NCBI GenBank assembly: GCA_002722845.1
Contig: PBND01000038.1
Span: 1 to 55,969 of the forward strand
Reading direction: 5' to 3'
DNA from: Myxococcales bacterium
GTDB taxonomy: Bacteria; Myxococcota; UBA4151
DNA length: 55,969 nucleotides
Position numbers and translations under genes: made by a program. This document shows positions 25,764-33,842 of the stretch, piece by piece; the first letter of the stretch is position 1, and each line of letters begins with the position of its first letter. Under the pieces are notes generated by a model that did not search any database, was not told the DNA's origin, and saw nothing but the letters and a program-made list of their open reading frames with translations.

Positions 25764-27283
25764 TCTCCGGATTAATTGGTGCCTTTGCTGGGTTTTTCGT
25801 CCTTCTGCTGGCGGACCGACTGCGGGTTCGAGCAGCCCAAGCGCCTAAAGAACAACCAAACAGTGCTCGGGCAGAACAGAAACTCCGGCGCCGCATGGCC
25901 GGTCGTCATCGTCATCGCCTAGGCCGAAGGCGCTCCGAACTCGCCCGCAGGCAACGAAAGGTGAAGCAACTCGAGGACCGCATCGAGCGTGCCGCGATCG
26001 ACGAAGAAGAGGTGAAAGCCTTTGAATTCGCTCGAGCCGCCTTCGAAGCCATCGAACGACGGCATCAGAGCCTTCGGGATCGCCGCAAGAACCGCAGCGA
26101 CCGTCTAAGCAGCCTCCAGGCTTCCTTCCAAGAGGGGCTCGCCACCCAGGCGGACATCGACCCAGCAGACTTACTGCAGCAACTCGAGGCCGAGCTCATC
26201 TCCGACCAACAAAAACGCACCGAGCGCCTTGCTCGTCAGGGCGCACAACGGACTGAGTCACAACAGGAAACCTGGGTCCGACAGATCATCCAACGCTGCT
26301 CAGAACGATATATTGATAGTCATTTCGCCCCCCGCCTCTCCACAGGGTTTCGCTGCGATAACGGAGCCCGAGGTCTCGAGCTGGTGGCTTGGAGCGCCGA
26401 ACTCAAAGAAGCCCGCGAGATGGAGATCGTCGCTTCGGAGCGGGAGGGCTACTACAGCGTTAAAGGGGCAGACCCGTGGTGGAAAGAGGCCGTTCGTCGC
26501 CTCGCTGAGGATCTTGTTGGCGGCGGGCAGTTACCAACAGGTGAGGAACTAGAGCGACGCCTCAACGGCATTTCCCGGTCCATGAAAGCCGTCGCTGGAC
26601 GGTGCTCAGACCAAAGCATCAAGGCCTTGAAAGTTGGTGCGGTAGAAGGGGAGCGGCGTCGCCTTCTCGATCGACTTCGGTTTCGAACCTCTTATCGGCA
26701 AAATCAGTGGCGGCACGCCGCAGAGGTCGGCTTCCTCTCGGGGATGATCTGCTGGGAACTCGGTCTGGACGGCCCCGTCGGCAGACGAGGGGGGATCCTC
26801 CATGACATCGGCAAAGCCCTCACCCACGACACGGAGGGGGGGCATGCGGTACTCGGTGCTGAAGTGGCACGGGCAGAAGATGAACATGCGGGCGTCGCAT
26901 CCTGTATTGGTGCCCATCATGGCGATGAACCTCCCCTCGGGCTTGAGCCCTTTGTCGTCGCTGCCGGGGATGCGATCAGTGGCGCTAGACCGGGGGCTCG
27001 CTATCACATGGGCGAACACCATGAGCAGCGTCTTCGAGAGCTGGACCGGATCACCAAAAGCCCCCGGATCGTCGATGATTCCTATGCGGTGCACGGTGGC
27101 CGAGAAGTACGGGTTATTCTTCACACAGAGGACCGGAACGGCCGGCCGATCCGAACCTCAGAAGAAGACATGCGGAACCTGGCGCGAAACATGGCGGACC
27201 AAATCGAAGAAGAAATGGAATACCCGGGTAGTATCAACGTGACGCTCATCCGTCGCGTCGTGGCACAAACGCGCGCCCGCTAA
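25760..27283 (+). CDS. RNase Y-like HD-domain membrane protein with degenerate KH region
   Basis: A 507-residue protein laid out like RNase Y: an N-terminal membrane anchor (ISGLIGAFAGFFVLLLADRL), a long charged coiled coil to about 185, a region in the KH position, then an HD phosphohydrolase domain. The HD part matches closely: FRTSYRQNQWRHAAEVG, ILHDIGKAL (HD at 348-349), GGHAVLGAEVA, GAHHGDEPP, AAGDAISGARPGAR and EYPGSINVTLIR. The KH segment (YIDSHFAPRLSTGF onward) has no GxxG loop, while typical RNase Y has GRIIGREGRN there. So the metal site seems intact but RNA gripping may differ. RNase Y starts decay of many mRNAs at the membrane. Its ATG overlaps the AglZ-like stop, an unusual pairing. 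Because of the KH loss I do not give the symbol rny. Confidence 0.8.
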   Translation: MISGLIGAFAGFFVLLLADRLRVRAAQAPKEQPNSARAEQKLRRRMAGRHRHRLGRRRSELARRQRKVKQLEDRIERAAIDEEEVKAFEFARAAFEAIERRHQSLRDRRKNRSDRLSSLQASFQEGLATQADIDPADLLQQLEAELISDQQKRTERLARQGAQRTESQQETWVRQIIQRCSERYIDSHFAPRLSTGFRCDNGARGLELVAWSAELKEAREMEIVASEREGYYSVKGADPWWKEAVRRLAEDLVGGGQLPTGEELERRLNGISRSMKAVAGRCSDQSIKALKVGAVEGERRRLLDRLRFRTSYRQNQWRHAAEVGFLSGMICWELGLDGPVGRRGGILHDIGKALTHDTEGGHAVLGAEVARAEDEHAGVASCIGAHHGDEPPLGLEPFVVAAGDAISGARPGARYHMGEHHEQRLRELDRITKSPRIVDDSYAVHGGREVRVILHTEDRNGRPIRTSEEDMRNLARNMADQIEEEMEYPGSINVTLIRRVVAQTRAR

Positions 27284-27356
27284 GCCAGCCATAAGAAGTA
27301 AAGCCTTTGTTTTTTCACTGAAATCAATCTGGCTTCGGACCTGCAATGAACAGGGC

Positions 27357-27677
27357 ATGAGCACTCCCCTTTCATTTTTTGCGGCCCTTTGTCTCCTGCG
27401 ACTCCCCTACCCGCTCCTTCTCTATCTCCAAGAACTCCCCGAAGGGCCCCCGACGCCACTGGTTTGGGCGATCATGGCGCTCCTTTTGCCGGCCTGCGGC
27501 CATGTTGCCTTGGCCGTCGATCGCGGGCGGGTACGACACCAACTCGGTCTGGAAGTCGTCGGGCTACTCGTTCTCCTTGTTTGTCACCCCAATCCAGGGC
27601 TGATCGGGTTTTGCCTGGCGCAAGTCGGCCTGCTTATGCTCTCTCTGCGGCAGGCAACCGTCATGCTTCGCTGGTAA
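27357..27677 (+). CDS. Small unknown integral membrane protein
   Basis: A 106-residue, very hydrophobic protein with three or four membrane segments (FFAALCLLRLPYPLLLYL, LVWAIMALLLPACGHVALAV, LEVVGLLVLLV, IGFCLAQVGLLMLSL). It fits in the 400-base space between the RNase Y-like and HD-GYP genes. Two other open frames cover parts of the same DNA, but only this one has a membrane-protein composition. The ribosome site is weak (ACAGGGC). No function can be given. It ends 10 bases before the GTG of the next gene, which suggests the same transcript. Confidence 0.55.
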   Translation: MSTPLSFFAALCLLRLPYPLLLYLQELPEGPPTPLVWAIMALLLPACGHVALAVDRGRVRHQLGLEVVGLLVLLVCHPNPGLIGFCLAQVGLLMLSLRQATVMLRW

Positions 27678-27687
27678 GGGAGTCGTC

Positions 27688-29601
27688 GTGACCCAACGCT
27701 GGTCAGGTCTCGTCCATGATCCCGCTGACGTCGGGCTGCTTCGCACCACGCCGATGAGCCTTGGGTCCGAACCCCGCGAACTCCGTATCCTCATCGCAGA
27801 CGATGACGGTGGGATCCTTGAAATGCTCAAGGAGCGAATCGAGATTCTCTTCGAGCATGATGTAAAGGTGGCCGCATGCCGCTCCGCAGAGGATGCCCTT
27901 CAACACCTCTACACTGGGCCCGTCGATCTGCTGCTAACCGACTACGACTTCTCTCAAAGTGGTCAGGACGAGCCGATGAATGGCCTGGAGCTCCTGCGGG
28001 AGGTGGCGAGAGCAGAGATCGTCGTTACCTCGCTTTTTATGACGGGCTTTGGCGATGAAGCGGTGGCCAAGGAGGCTATCCGCCTTGGAGCCTATGATTA
28101 TCTCACCAAGCCAGCACTCCGCGGCCTGGATGACGTGGTCAACGCAGCCGTCGAAGCCCACGAAAATCGAGTCGAACAAGCGCAGTTGCGCAACGCGGCC
28201 AGCCTCCTTGAACTCAATCATCTGCTCGCAAGCCGAGATGACTCGGAAAAAGGCCTCGCCCGCCTTCTTGAAGCAGTGGCCCAGGAAAGCGACTGCGATC
28301 TCTGCTGGGCCATTCTTCGCCAGCCAGGCGACAAACGCCCCTCGCTCCGCCTGTCCCTGGGCCGGGAGGACGGGCCAGGCTTACCCCTAAGCGATGCGCT
28401 CACCGCCTTCGATCCTGGCTTGCAAGTCCGCGAGCTAACCGCCTCGGAACGAAGCGCTCTCTACCCGGATCAACCGCCTCCTGGACGGATCCTCATCCAC
28501 CCCCTCTTGCTGCCCGCACCAAGTCACGGCAGCCCCGAGATCATGGGCTACCTCGCGATCGTCTACGGCGATCGAACCCACCGGCTCCACCCAGGCAGGC
28601 AAAGGGCAGTACAACTCCTCGTACAGCCCTGCGAGAGCGTTCTGCGGCAACGTTTTCTCCATTACCGCTCGGAGCGGGCGAGCCGACAGACCATCGAGGT
28701 CCTTGTACGGGCTCTGGAGCTCCATGACGAATACACGGCGGGCCACAGTGATTGGGTAAGCGTCTATTCCCGATTGGTCTCCATTGGGATGGGCTGGTCA
28801 CCCCGGCAAGTGGAGCGGGCCGGACACGCAGGGCTCCTCCACGATATCGGTAAGGTTCGCCTCGACAACTCCATGATCAATCATGCCGGCCCCCTCAGTC
28901 CTGAGCAGCGAGCACACTTCGAATCCCATCCGGTGGTGGGTATGGAGATGCTCCAACCGCTGGAAGCGATGGCTGACCTCTTACCCGCGGTCTACGGCCA
29001 CCACGAACGTTTCGAGGGGGGGGGCTATCCCTTAGGGCAGCCCAGTTCGGAACTCAGCGACCTCGCCCGCCTCACCTGTATCGCTGATGCCTACGACGCC
29101 ATGACGAGTCATCGAGCCTATCGGCGGGCCTTGAGTCATCAGCGAGCGCTGGCCGAACTTTGGCGCTGGTCTGGGCGACAGTTTGATCCCGACTTGGTCA
29201 TCGTCTTCGTCGCCAGCCTCGCCCGTTTTCGTCGTCTCGCTGTGGGCTGGTTGCACGAGGTGATGCAAAAGGGAGAGCACCTTCCGGTTCAGTGCATTGC
29301 GGCGCGCGTAGCGCCCATCTGCGCGCAACCACTCGACGGTGGAGAAGCCCACCTTCTTCCCGACGCCCCCTCGGGTCTGCTCGCCCGTCTGCAGCAGGTG
29401 CCCATCGACGGCACCGCCGTCTTCCAAGTGTTAACCAGTATGGAACCTGCCTTCAGAGCCGGCGTCGAGCGATTCTTCCAGGCCCAGGCGCAAGGCGCCC
29501 AAGCCCCTGAGGCCCTTGAACTGGCCATGGAGCAGCTCACCGATCGGCCGGATCACCGGATCACTCGCCTCATCATGACCGCTTGGGAGCAGAGGCACTG
29601 A
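27688..29601 (+). CDS. Receiver / GAF-like / HD-GYP c-di-GMP phosphodiesterase
   Basis: A 637-residue response regulator. The receiver (residues about 30-155) is complete: acidic pair in IADDDGG, phospho-Asp in LLLTDYDFS, Thr in FMTGFG, Lys in YLTKPA. A central region (about 165-325) resembles a divergent GAF domain. The HD-GYP domain starts near 335: HSDWVSVYSRL, HDIGKVRLDN (HD at 385-386), HPVVGMEML, HHERFEGGGYP and ADAYDAMTSHRAYR. In HHExxDGxGYP the Asp is Glu; the GYP itself is kept. Such proteins break down c-di-GMP and control motility and biofilm. Start GTG with AAGGGAG five bases upstream. About 110 residues after the HD-GYP domain are of unknown type. Confidence 0.9.
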   Translation: MTQRWSGLVHDPADVGLLRTTPMSLGSEPRELRILIADDDGGILEMLKERIEILFEHDVKVAACRSAEDALQHLYTGPVDLLLTDYDFSQSGQDEPMNGLELLREVARAEIVVTSLFMTGFGDEAVAKEAIRLGAYDYLTKPALRGLDDVVNAAVEAHENRVEQAQLRNAASLLELNHLLASRDDSEKGLARLLEAVAQESDCDLCWAILRQPGDKRPSLRLSLGREDGPGLPLSDALTAFDPGLQVRELTASERSALYPDQPPPGRILIHPLLLPAPSHGSPEIMGYLAIVYGDRTHRLHPGRQRAVQLLVQPCESVLRQRFLHYRSERASRQTIEVLVRALELHDEYTAGHSDWVSVYSRLVSIGMGWSPRQVERAGHAGLLHDIGKVRLDNSMINHAGPLSPEQRAHFESHPVVGMEMLQPLEAMADLLPAVYGHHERFEGGGYPLGQPSSELSDLARLTCIADAYDAMTSHRAYRRALSHQRALAELWRWSGRQFDPDLVIVFVASLARFRRLAVGWLHEVMQKGEHLPVQCIAARVAPICAQPLDGGEAHLLPDAPSGLLARLQQVPIDGTAVFQVLTSMEPAFRAGVERFFQAQAQGAQAPEALELAMEQLTDRPDHRITRLIMTAWEQRH

Positions 29602-30290
29602 ACGCCGAGAGCTTACTTCTTGGCGATCTTGAGCGCCAACGGGCCCGCATCGGACTGGATTCAGCCGTCCCTAGCCTACGATTACCATCGGCTCCCGTCC
29701 TCCTCGTCGGCGCTCAACTTTCGGCGGCTTTTCGCCCCTTTGCCCGGGACCTTTCGACCCAACTGGGACCACCGGGTGCATCGGATGAAGAGCTCGAGCG
29801 GGCAGCGGAAACACTGCTGCTGACTCGCTCTGAGTTGATGGAAGAACGCATGGCTGTCGAAGCCGGCATCGGGATCGTCACGGCCCCAGAAGGCTTTTTG
29901 ACGCTCGATGGCCCCCAACTCCCCAAAGAGGGGCTGGCTGCGATCCTCCGTCATCGCTGGTTACGGCCCAGGGCGCCCCAAATGGTGGCACTCCCCCGTG
30001 TCCCCAACACAGGGGTCCTCCGCATGGAAGCGCTGCAACTCGTGCTGGTTTGTCATGGTGCAGCCCCCGATGTTCCAATCCGCGGGCTGCGCTGCCAAAC
30101 GACGGAGAGAGTCCTCAACCTCCACGGCGGCGGCGAACTGCTGACCATCGACCGGGACCGGGAAGAGGATGCTGCCTTATGGCAAGGGGTCGAAGACCTG
30201 ATGGGCAACGCCGCCCCCAGAATCCTGGTGGCTCGGCACAGAGACACCCTCCTTCAAGGGCTTCTCGACTGGATGAACAATGCTGGGTAG
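29583..30290 (+). CDS. Unknown cytoplasmic protein
   Basis: A protein of up to 235 residues, not recognised. The frame is open from a TTG at 29583, inside the end of the HD-GYP gene (19 bases of overlap); the true start is uncertain and could lie a little downstream. No signal peptide or membrane segment is seen. The sequence alternates strands and helices (VLLVGAQLSAAFRPFA, GIVTAPEGFLTLDGPQL, LVLVCHGAAPDVPIRG). Its stop lies 31 bases before the ATG of the next gene. Codon use and GC match the neighbours, and there is no competing frame. Confidence 0.6.
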   Translation: MGAEALNAESLLLGDLERQRARIGLDSAVPSLRLPSAPVLLVGAQLSAAFRPFARDLSTQLGPPGASDEELERAAETLLLTRSELMEERMAVEAGIGIVTAPEGFLTLDGPQLPKEGLAAILRHRWLRPRAPQMVALPRVPNTGVLRMEALQLVLVCHGAAPDVPIRGLRCQTTERVLNLHGGGELLTIDRDREEDAALWQGVEDLMGNAAPRILVARHRDTLLQGLLDWMNNAG

Positions 30291-30321
30291 GAGATGCCTG
30301 GAATCTCAAGGAGCCCTTTCC

Positions 30322-31458
30322 ATGCGGGTTTGGCTGGTATGGCTCGCCTTTGTTCCTGGCCTCGCTGAGGCGACGCCCCATGTCGGCCTTGAACTCGGGA
30401 TCGGTCGACTCGATGAGCGCTTACGACTCCACATTCAACCGGACCTAATTCTCAAGTCCGAAGGACAACACCTCCACCTGGCGGTGCCCCTTGAGTTTTT
30501 CCCGGGCGAGCTCTCTTTGCGCCGCCAAGACTGGGATACGGCAGGGGATTTCACGGCCATCCTTCAGGACCTGAAATGGCGCCGGGGTAAACTCTCCGCC
30601 AGCGGCGGTAAACTCCACCTCAGTGCAGGGGCCGAAACCGTGGTCCAGCAGTACCCGATCGGTCACCATCCCGACCGCCCCGATTCGGCGCTGCAGTTCA
30701 TCGGTCAGAACGATCGTTGGCGAGGACAAGTCGCCCTGTCCCGTCACTTTGCCCTGGCGAGCTTAGCTTACAGCCTTTGGACACCCCGGGTTCGACAACC
30801 GGTTCAGCCAGAACTAGCACTGGTCGTGGCGGGAACCGATGCTGGCCCGCTGCAACCCGGTGTCGACGGTCGTTTGGCCATCGACCTCACCTTGCCCTAT
30901 CACGGCTCAGACTTCGCCCTCGCTGGTTTTGCCAGCGGCGTCCTGGGCCTCGGTAGCCACCAAGATCGTCAATGGCGAGTCCATGGTGGCCTGCGGGGCG
31001 AACACCGCCTCTCCCCGGACTGGCTGCGTTGGCGCCTGGAACTCAGGCACAGCCCAAGCGGACTCGTGGCACAGCCCTTCGACCCATCCCTGGGCATGCT
31101 CGACCCCCTCACAGACCTGACTCTAGGGCCCACAGGCGGCCTCGGTTTTGCTGCCAAGGTGCAGTGGAGTGACCGGATGCGTTTGACCTTTTCCCAAGAC
31201 CCGGGGCTCCAGAGGGCAGAAGCTGTCGCAAGCATTCATCGGGGCAAGGTCGGACGGATTTATCTCGGTGGCGGCTGGGTGGGCGATCGCAGCCATCCAT
31301 TTGCCCTGGCGGAGGTGCGCTGGCGGCTCCAAAGAGGAGCCACCGTCTTTGCGAGGGCTCGCCTCCTGGAACGATCCGTCGAAGGTGGGCAACCCAAAGC
31401 GGTTACCGATGGCATGCTCGGCATCAGTTGGGCGCTCGCCCTGCAACCGGGCGATTAG
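30322..31458 (+). CDS. Predicted outer-membrane beta-barrel protein
   Basis: A 378-residue exported protein. I chose the ATG at 30322, which opens into a signal peptide (MRVWLVWLAFVPGLAEATP) and has AAGGAG eight bases upstream; an in-frame ATG at 30280 would put 14 unrelated residues before it. The mature part is rich in alternating polar/hydrophobic strands with Gly and aromatic residues (HVGLELGIGRLDERLRLHIQ, WRVHGGLRGEHRLSPDWLRW, IYLGGGWVGDRSHPFALAEV), which is barrel-like. No family is recognised. The next gene follows its TAG without a gap. It may form the outer-membrane part of a system with the exported protein and the GT39 enzyme downstream, by context only. Confidence 0.65.
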   Translation: MRVWLVWLAFVPGLAEATPHVGLELGIGRLDERLRLHIQPDLILKSEGQHLHLAVPLEFFPGELSLRRQDWDTAGDFTAILQDLKWRRGKLSASGGKLHLSAGAETVVQQYPIGHHPDRPDSALQFIGQNDRWRGQVALSRHFALASLAYSLWTPRVRQPVQPELALVVAGTDAGPLQPGVDGRLAIDLTLPYHGSDFALAGFASGVLGLGSHQDRQWRVHGGLRGEHRLSPDWLRWRLELRHSPSGLVAQPFDPSLGMLDPLTDLTLGPTGGLGFAAKVQWSDRMRLTFSQDPGLQRAEAVASIHRGKVGRIYLGGGWVGDRSHPFALAEVRWRLQRGATVFARARLLERSVEGGQPKAVTDGMLGISWALALQPGD

Positions 31459-32247
31459 GTGCGCAGCCAACTCCTCCTGCTCGGCGCCCTCGGCATCACC
31501 TGGGCGCTCCAGGCGAGCACCGCTTGGAACCGCCCCGATGAAGGGGCCCGAACGGAGCTGATCCAATCCCTGAGCAAAGACCATAAGCCCGGTGAGGAAA
31601 TCGCCTTCTCTCCAGAGTGGGAGTGGGGGTGGGCCCACCGAATTCACGGGGTCATAAAGAAACCGAAACTCCGTCTCGGCCGCCACGACCTTCATCGCCC
31701 CCATCGGGGCCTTTGGCTCATCCTAGGTCCCAATTCCTCTTCCCCTCCCGCCACCTTGGGCAGTCCCGAACGCAGCACAAGGTACGGGCCCTACGAGCTT
31801 CGCTTCTATCGAGGTGATCAAGGCGCCACCCCGCTCCTTGAAGAAATCGCCTGGGGCCGGTGCCGAACGACGGCACGGCGCACGGCCTGCCGGGAAGGCA
31901 AGGGCGAGATCAGGCGGGGTGAAGTGATCTTCGATGGACGCTTTGCCCACGGTTACAAACTCAAACTCCCACCCAGTGGCCAAGCCACCCTGATCATCGA
32001 CCCCAAAGACGCCAAGAGCCTCGTTGGTGGCATCGGGCACACAGATCACGGCGCTCGCCATGGCCAGGCGCCGGTCCAGTTGGCTGTCCGGCAGGGCGAT
32101 GAGTTGCTCTTTCGCTACGCCTATCAGCCGAAAACAGGCCTGCGCCCCTTTCATCTCCGTCTCGACCGGTCGGCACCTTTGCGTTTCGAATTCTCCACAT
32201 CGGCGCCCGACCGTAACGAGATGGCCTTGAGCCTGGGGCTCCAATGA
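31459..32247 (+). CDS. Unknown exported protein next to a GT39 glycosyltransferase
   Basis: A 262-residue protein starting at a GTG that directly follows the stop of the barrel gene. The N-terminus is a hydrophobic signal (RSQLLLLGALGITWALQAST) without a lipobox. The body has beta-rich segments with a CRTTARRTAC pair that could form a disulfide, HGYKLKLPPSGQATLIID, and a C-terminal FHLRLDRSAPLRFEFS that could be an immunoglobulin-like strand set. I cannot name a family. Its end overlaps the GT39 gene by four bases (ATGA), so it is probably made with that enzyme. Confidence 0.6.
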   Translation: MRSQLLLLGALGITWALQASTAWNRPDEGARTELIQSLSKDHKPGEEIAFSPEWEWGWAHRIHGVIKKPKLRLGRHDLHRPHRGLWLILGPNSSSPPATLGSPERSTRYGPYELRFYRGDQGATPLLEEIAWGRCRTTARRTACREGKGEIRRGEVIFDGRFAHGYKLKLPPSGQATLIIDPKDAKSLVGGIGHTDHGARHGQAPVQLAVRQGDELLFRYAYQPKTGLRPFHLRLDRSAPLRFEFSTSAPDRNEMALSLGLQ

Positions 32248-33842
32248 ATGCCCTCGAGCCCCTCGATCGCCGCTTGGCCTGGTCCCTAGGCATCGGCACC
32301 TTCCTCTTGCTTCTCTTCGGTGCGGACAGCGTCGGCTTCACCCGAGATGAAGGTTATTATTTCAAAGCGGCCCGGGACTATGGGCGATGGTTTGATCTAA
32401 TCTTTAGCCAGCCGTCCCTGGCCTTCAGTCAGGCCGGGATCGATGCCAACTGGAGTTATAATCCAGAACACCCCGTGCTCATGAAGAGCCTATTTGCCCT
32501 CTCGGACATCCTCTTCCATCGAAGTCTCGGTTGGGTTTCTGGCCCCACCGCCATGCGTCTGCCCGGCATGGGAATGGCCGGGCTGGCTGTGGCTTTGACC
32601 TATGTGCTGGGCCGCCAACTGTTTTGCCGGCCTGTCGGCCTGCTCGCAGCCCTCATGCTCCTCTTCGCACCTCGGTTCTACTACCATGGCCATCTCGCCT
32701 GTTTTGACTCGGCAGTCACAGCCCTTTGGGTTGCGGTTGTGCTCGCCTATGTGAACCGGGGTGACTCGGTTTGGGGCCACGTGCGACTTGGTCTCGTCTT
32801 CGGCCTCGCCATCGCCACCAAACACAACGCGCTCTTTCTCCCCATCGTCTTCGGTCTTCACTGGCTCTTTTGCCAACGAGATCGGCTGTCTTTGGCCAAG
32901 GCAAGACTCCGCCTGCCCCCCATCCCCTGGTGGGTCCTCGCAATGGGCGTCCTCGGCCCCCTCGTCTTCCTCCTGCACTGGCCTTATCTTTGGCCGGCAC
33001 CCCTCGAACGGGTCTCGTGGTATCTCAGTTTTCACCTTCACCATGAGCATTACCCCGTACGATACTTCGGTGATGGGCTCTGGGAGCCACCGTTCCCGCG
33101 GGCCTTCCCCTTCACGATGTGGGCGATCACACTTCCCCTGGTGACATTGGTTGCTGCAACCGCCGGCGTCCTCGCCCAGGCTCGGGAGAGCCTGTCTGCC
33201 CTGTGGCATGGGGTCTGGGACCGACAGGAACGAGCCTTTCTCTTGCTCGCCACTGCCCTTTTCCCTCCCCTCCTCATCGCCGGCCCGAAAGTACCGATCT
33301 TTGGGGGTACCAAACACTGGATGAACGGCCTCCCCCTGCTGCTGATCATCGCCGCAGCCTGGGCCTGGCCCCACATTCAAAGCCTTGGCCGGAACCGCCG
33401 CCCCTTCGTCCTTGCGATCGCAGCCCTGATGGTCCTGCCGGGGGCGGTCACCCTACTGCGTCACCACCCCCATGGCATCGGCAGCTACAGTGAGCTGGCT
33501 GGGGGTATCCGCGGCGCCGCAAATCTGGGGATGGAGCGCCAATTCTGGGGTGGTGCCAGCAGGCAACTACTCGATCAACTGAATCGCGAAGCCAAGCCCA
33601 AGGCTCGCCTCTTCTTGGACCGAACAAATCTCGATGCCTTTAAGGCCTATCAAGAGATCGGTTACCTGAGGGCGGATCTACGCTTCGCTCGAGGTCCCTC
33701 CAGAGCCGACTGGGGAATCAGCTTTCATCAGCCGGATTCCGACTGGGTTCTCAGTCACTTAAGGCAGTCTGGATTCAAGCCGGTTGCAGCCGTTGAGGTT
33801 GAAGGGGTACCCATGGCGAGCCTGTTCAAGAAAGAGCCATGA
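32244..33842 (+). CDS. GT39-family membrane glycosyltransferase
   Basis: A 532-residue polytopic enzyme of the dolichyl-phosphate-mannose/ArnT superfamily. The first loop carries the catalytic-type acidic motif FTRDEGYYFKAARDYGRW, followed by NPEHPVLMKSL, the usual second motif. Around ten membrane segments alternate with loops. The C-terminal 120 residues are soluble. These enzymes transfer a sugar from a polyprenyl phosphate to a protein or lipid on the outer side of the inner membrane. The acceptor is unknown; the exported proteins encoded just upstream are candidates by position only. It overlaps both neighbours by four bases (ATGA at each side). Confidence 0.88.
   Translation: MNALEPLDRRLAWSLGIGTFLLLLFGADSVGFTRDEGYYFKAARDYGRWFDLIFSQPSLAFSQAGIDANWSYNPEHPVLMKSLFALSDILFHRSLGWVSGPTAMRLPGMGMAGLAVALTYVLGRQLFCRPVGLLAALMLLFAPRFYYHGHLACFDSAVTALWVAVVLAYVNRGDSVWGHVRLGLVFGLAIATKHNALFLPIVFGLHWLFCQRDRLSLAKARLRLPPIPWWVLAMGVLGPLVFLLHWPYLWPAPLERVSWYLSFHLHHEHYPVRYFGDGLWEPPFPRAFPFTMWAITLPLVTLVAATAGVLAQARESLSALWHGVWDRQERAFLLLATALFPPLLIAGPKVPIFGGTKHWMNGLPLLLIIAAAWAWPHIQSLGRNRRPFVLAIAALMVLPGAVTLLRHHPHGIGSYSELAGGIRGAANLGMERQFWGGASRQLLDQLNREAKPKARLFLDRTNLDAFKAYQEIGYLRADLRFARGPSRADWGISFHQPDSDWVLSHLRQSGFKPVAAVEVEGVPMASLFKKEP

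Noticed and set aside
27282-27335. AAGCCAG/CTGGCTT inverted repeat after the RNase Y-like gene as a terminator
   Set aside because: The arms are only seven bases and 40 bases apart, and the T-run lies inside the loop, so it is not a plausible terminator.
32490-33380. Minus-strand frame of 296 codons opposite the GT39 gene
   Set aside because: The sense frame has membrane segments and the GT39 motifs; the antisense product is charged and without pattern.
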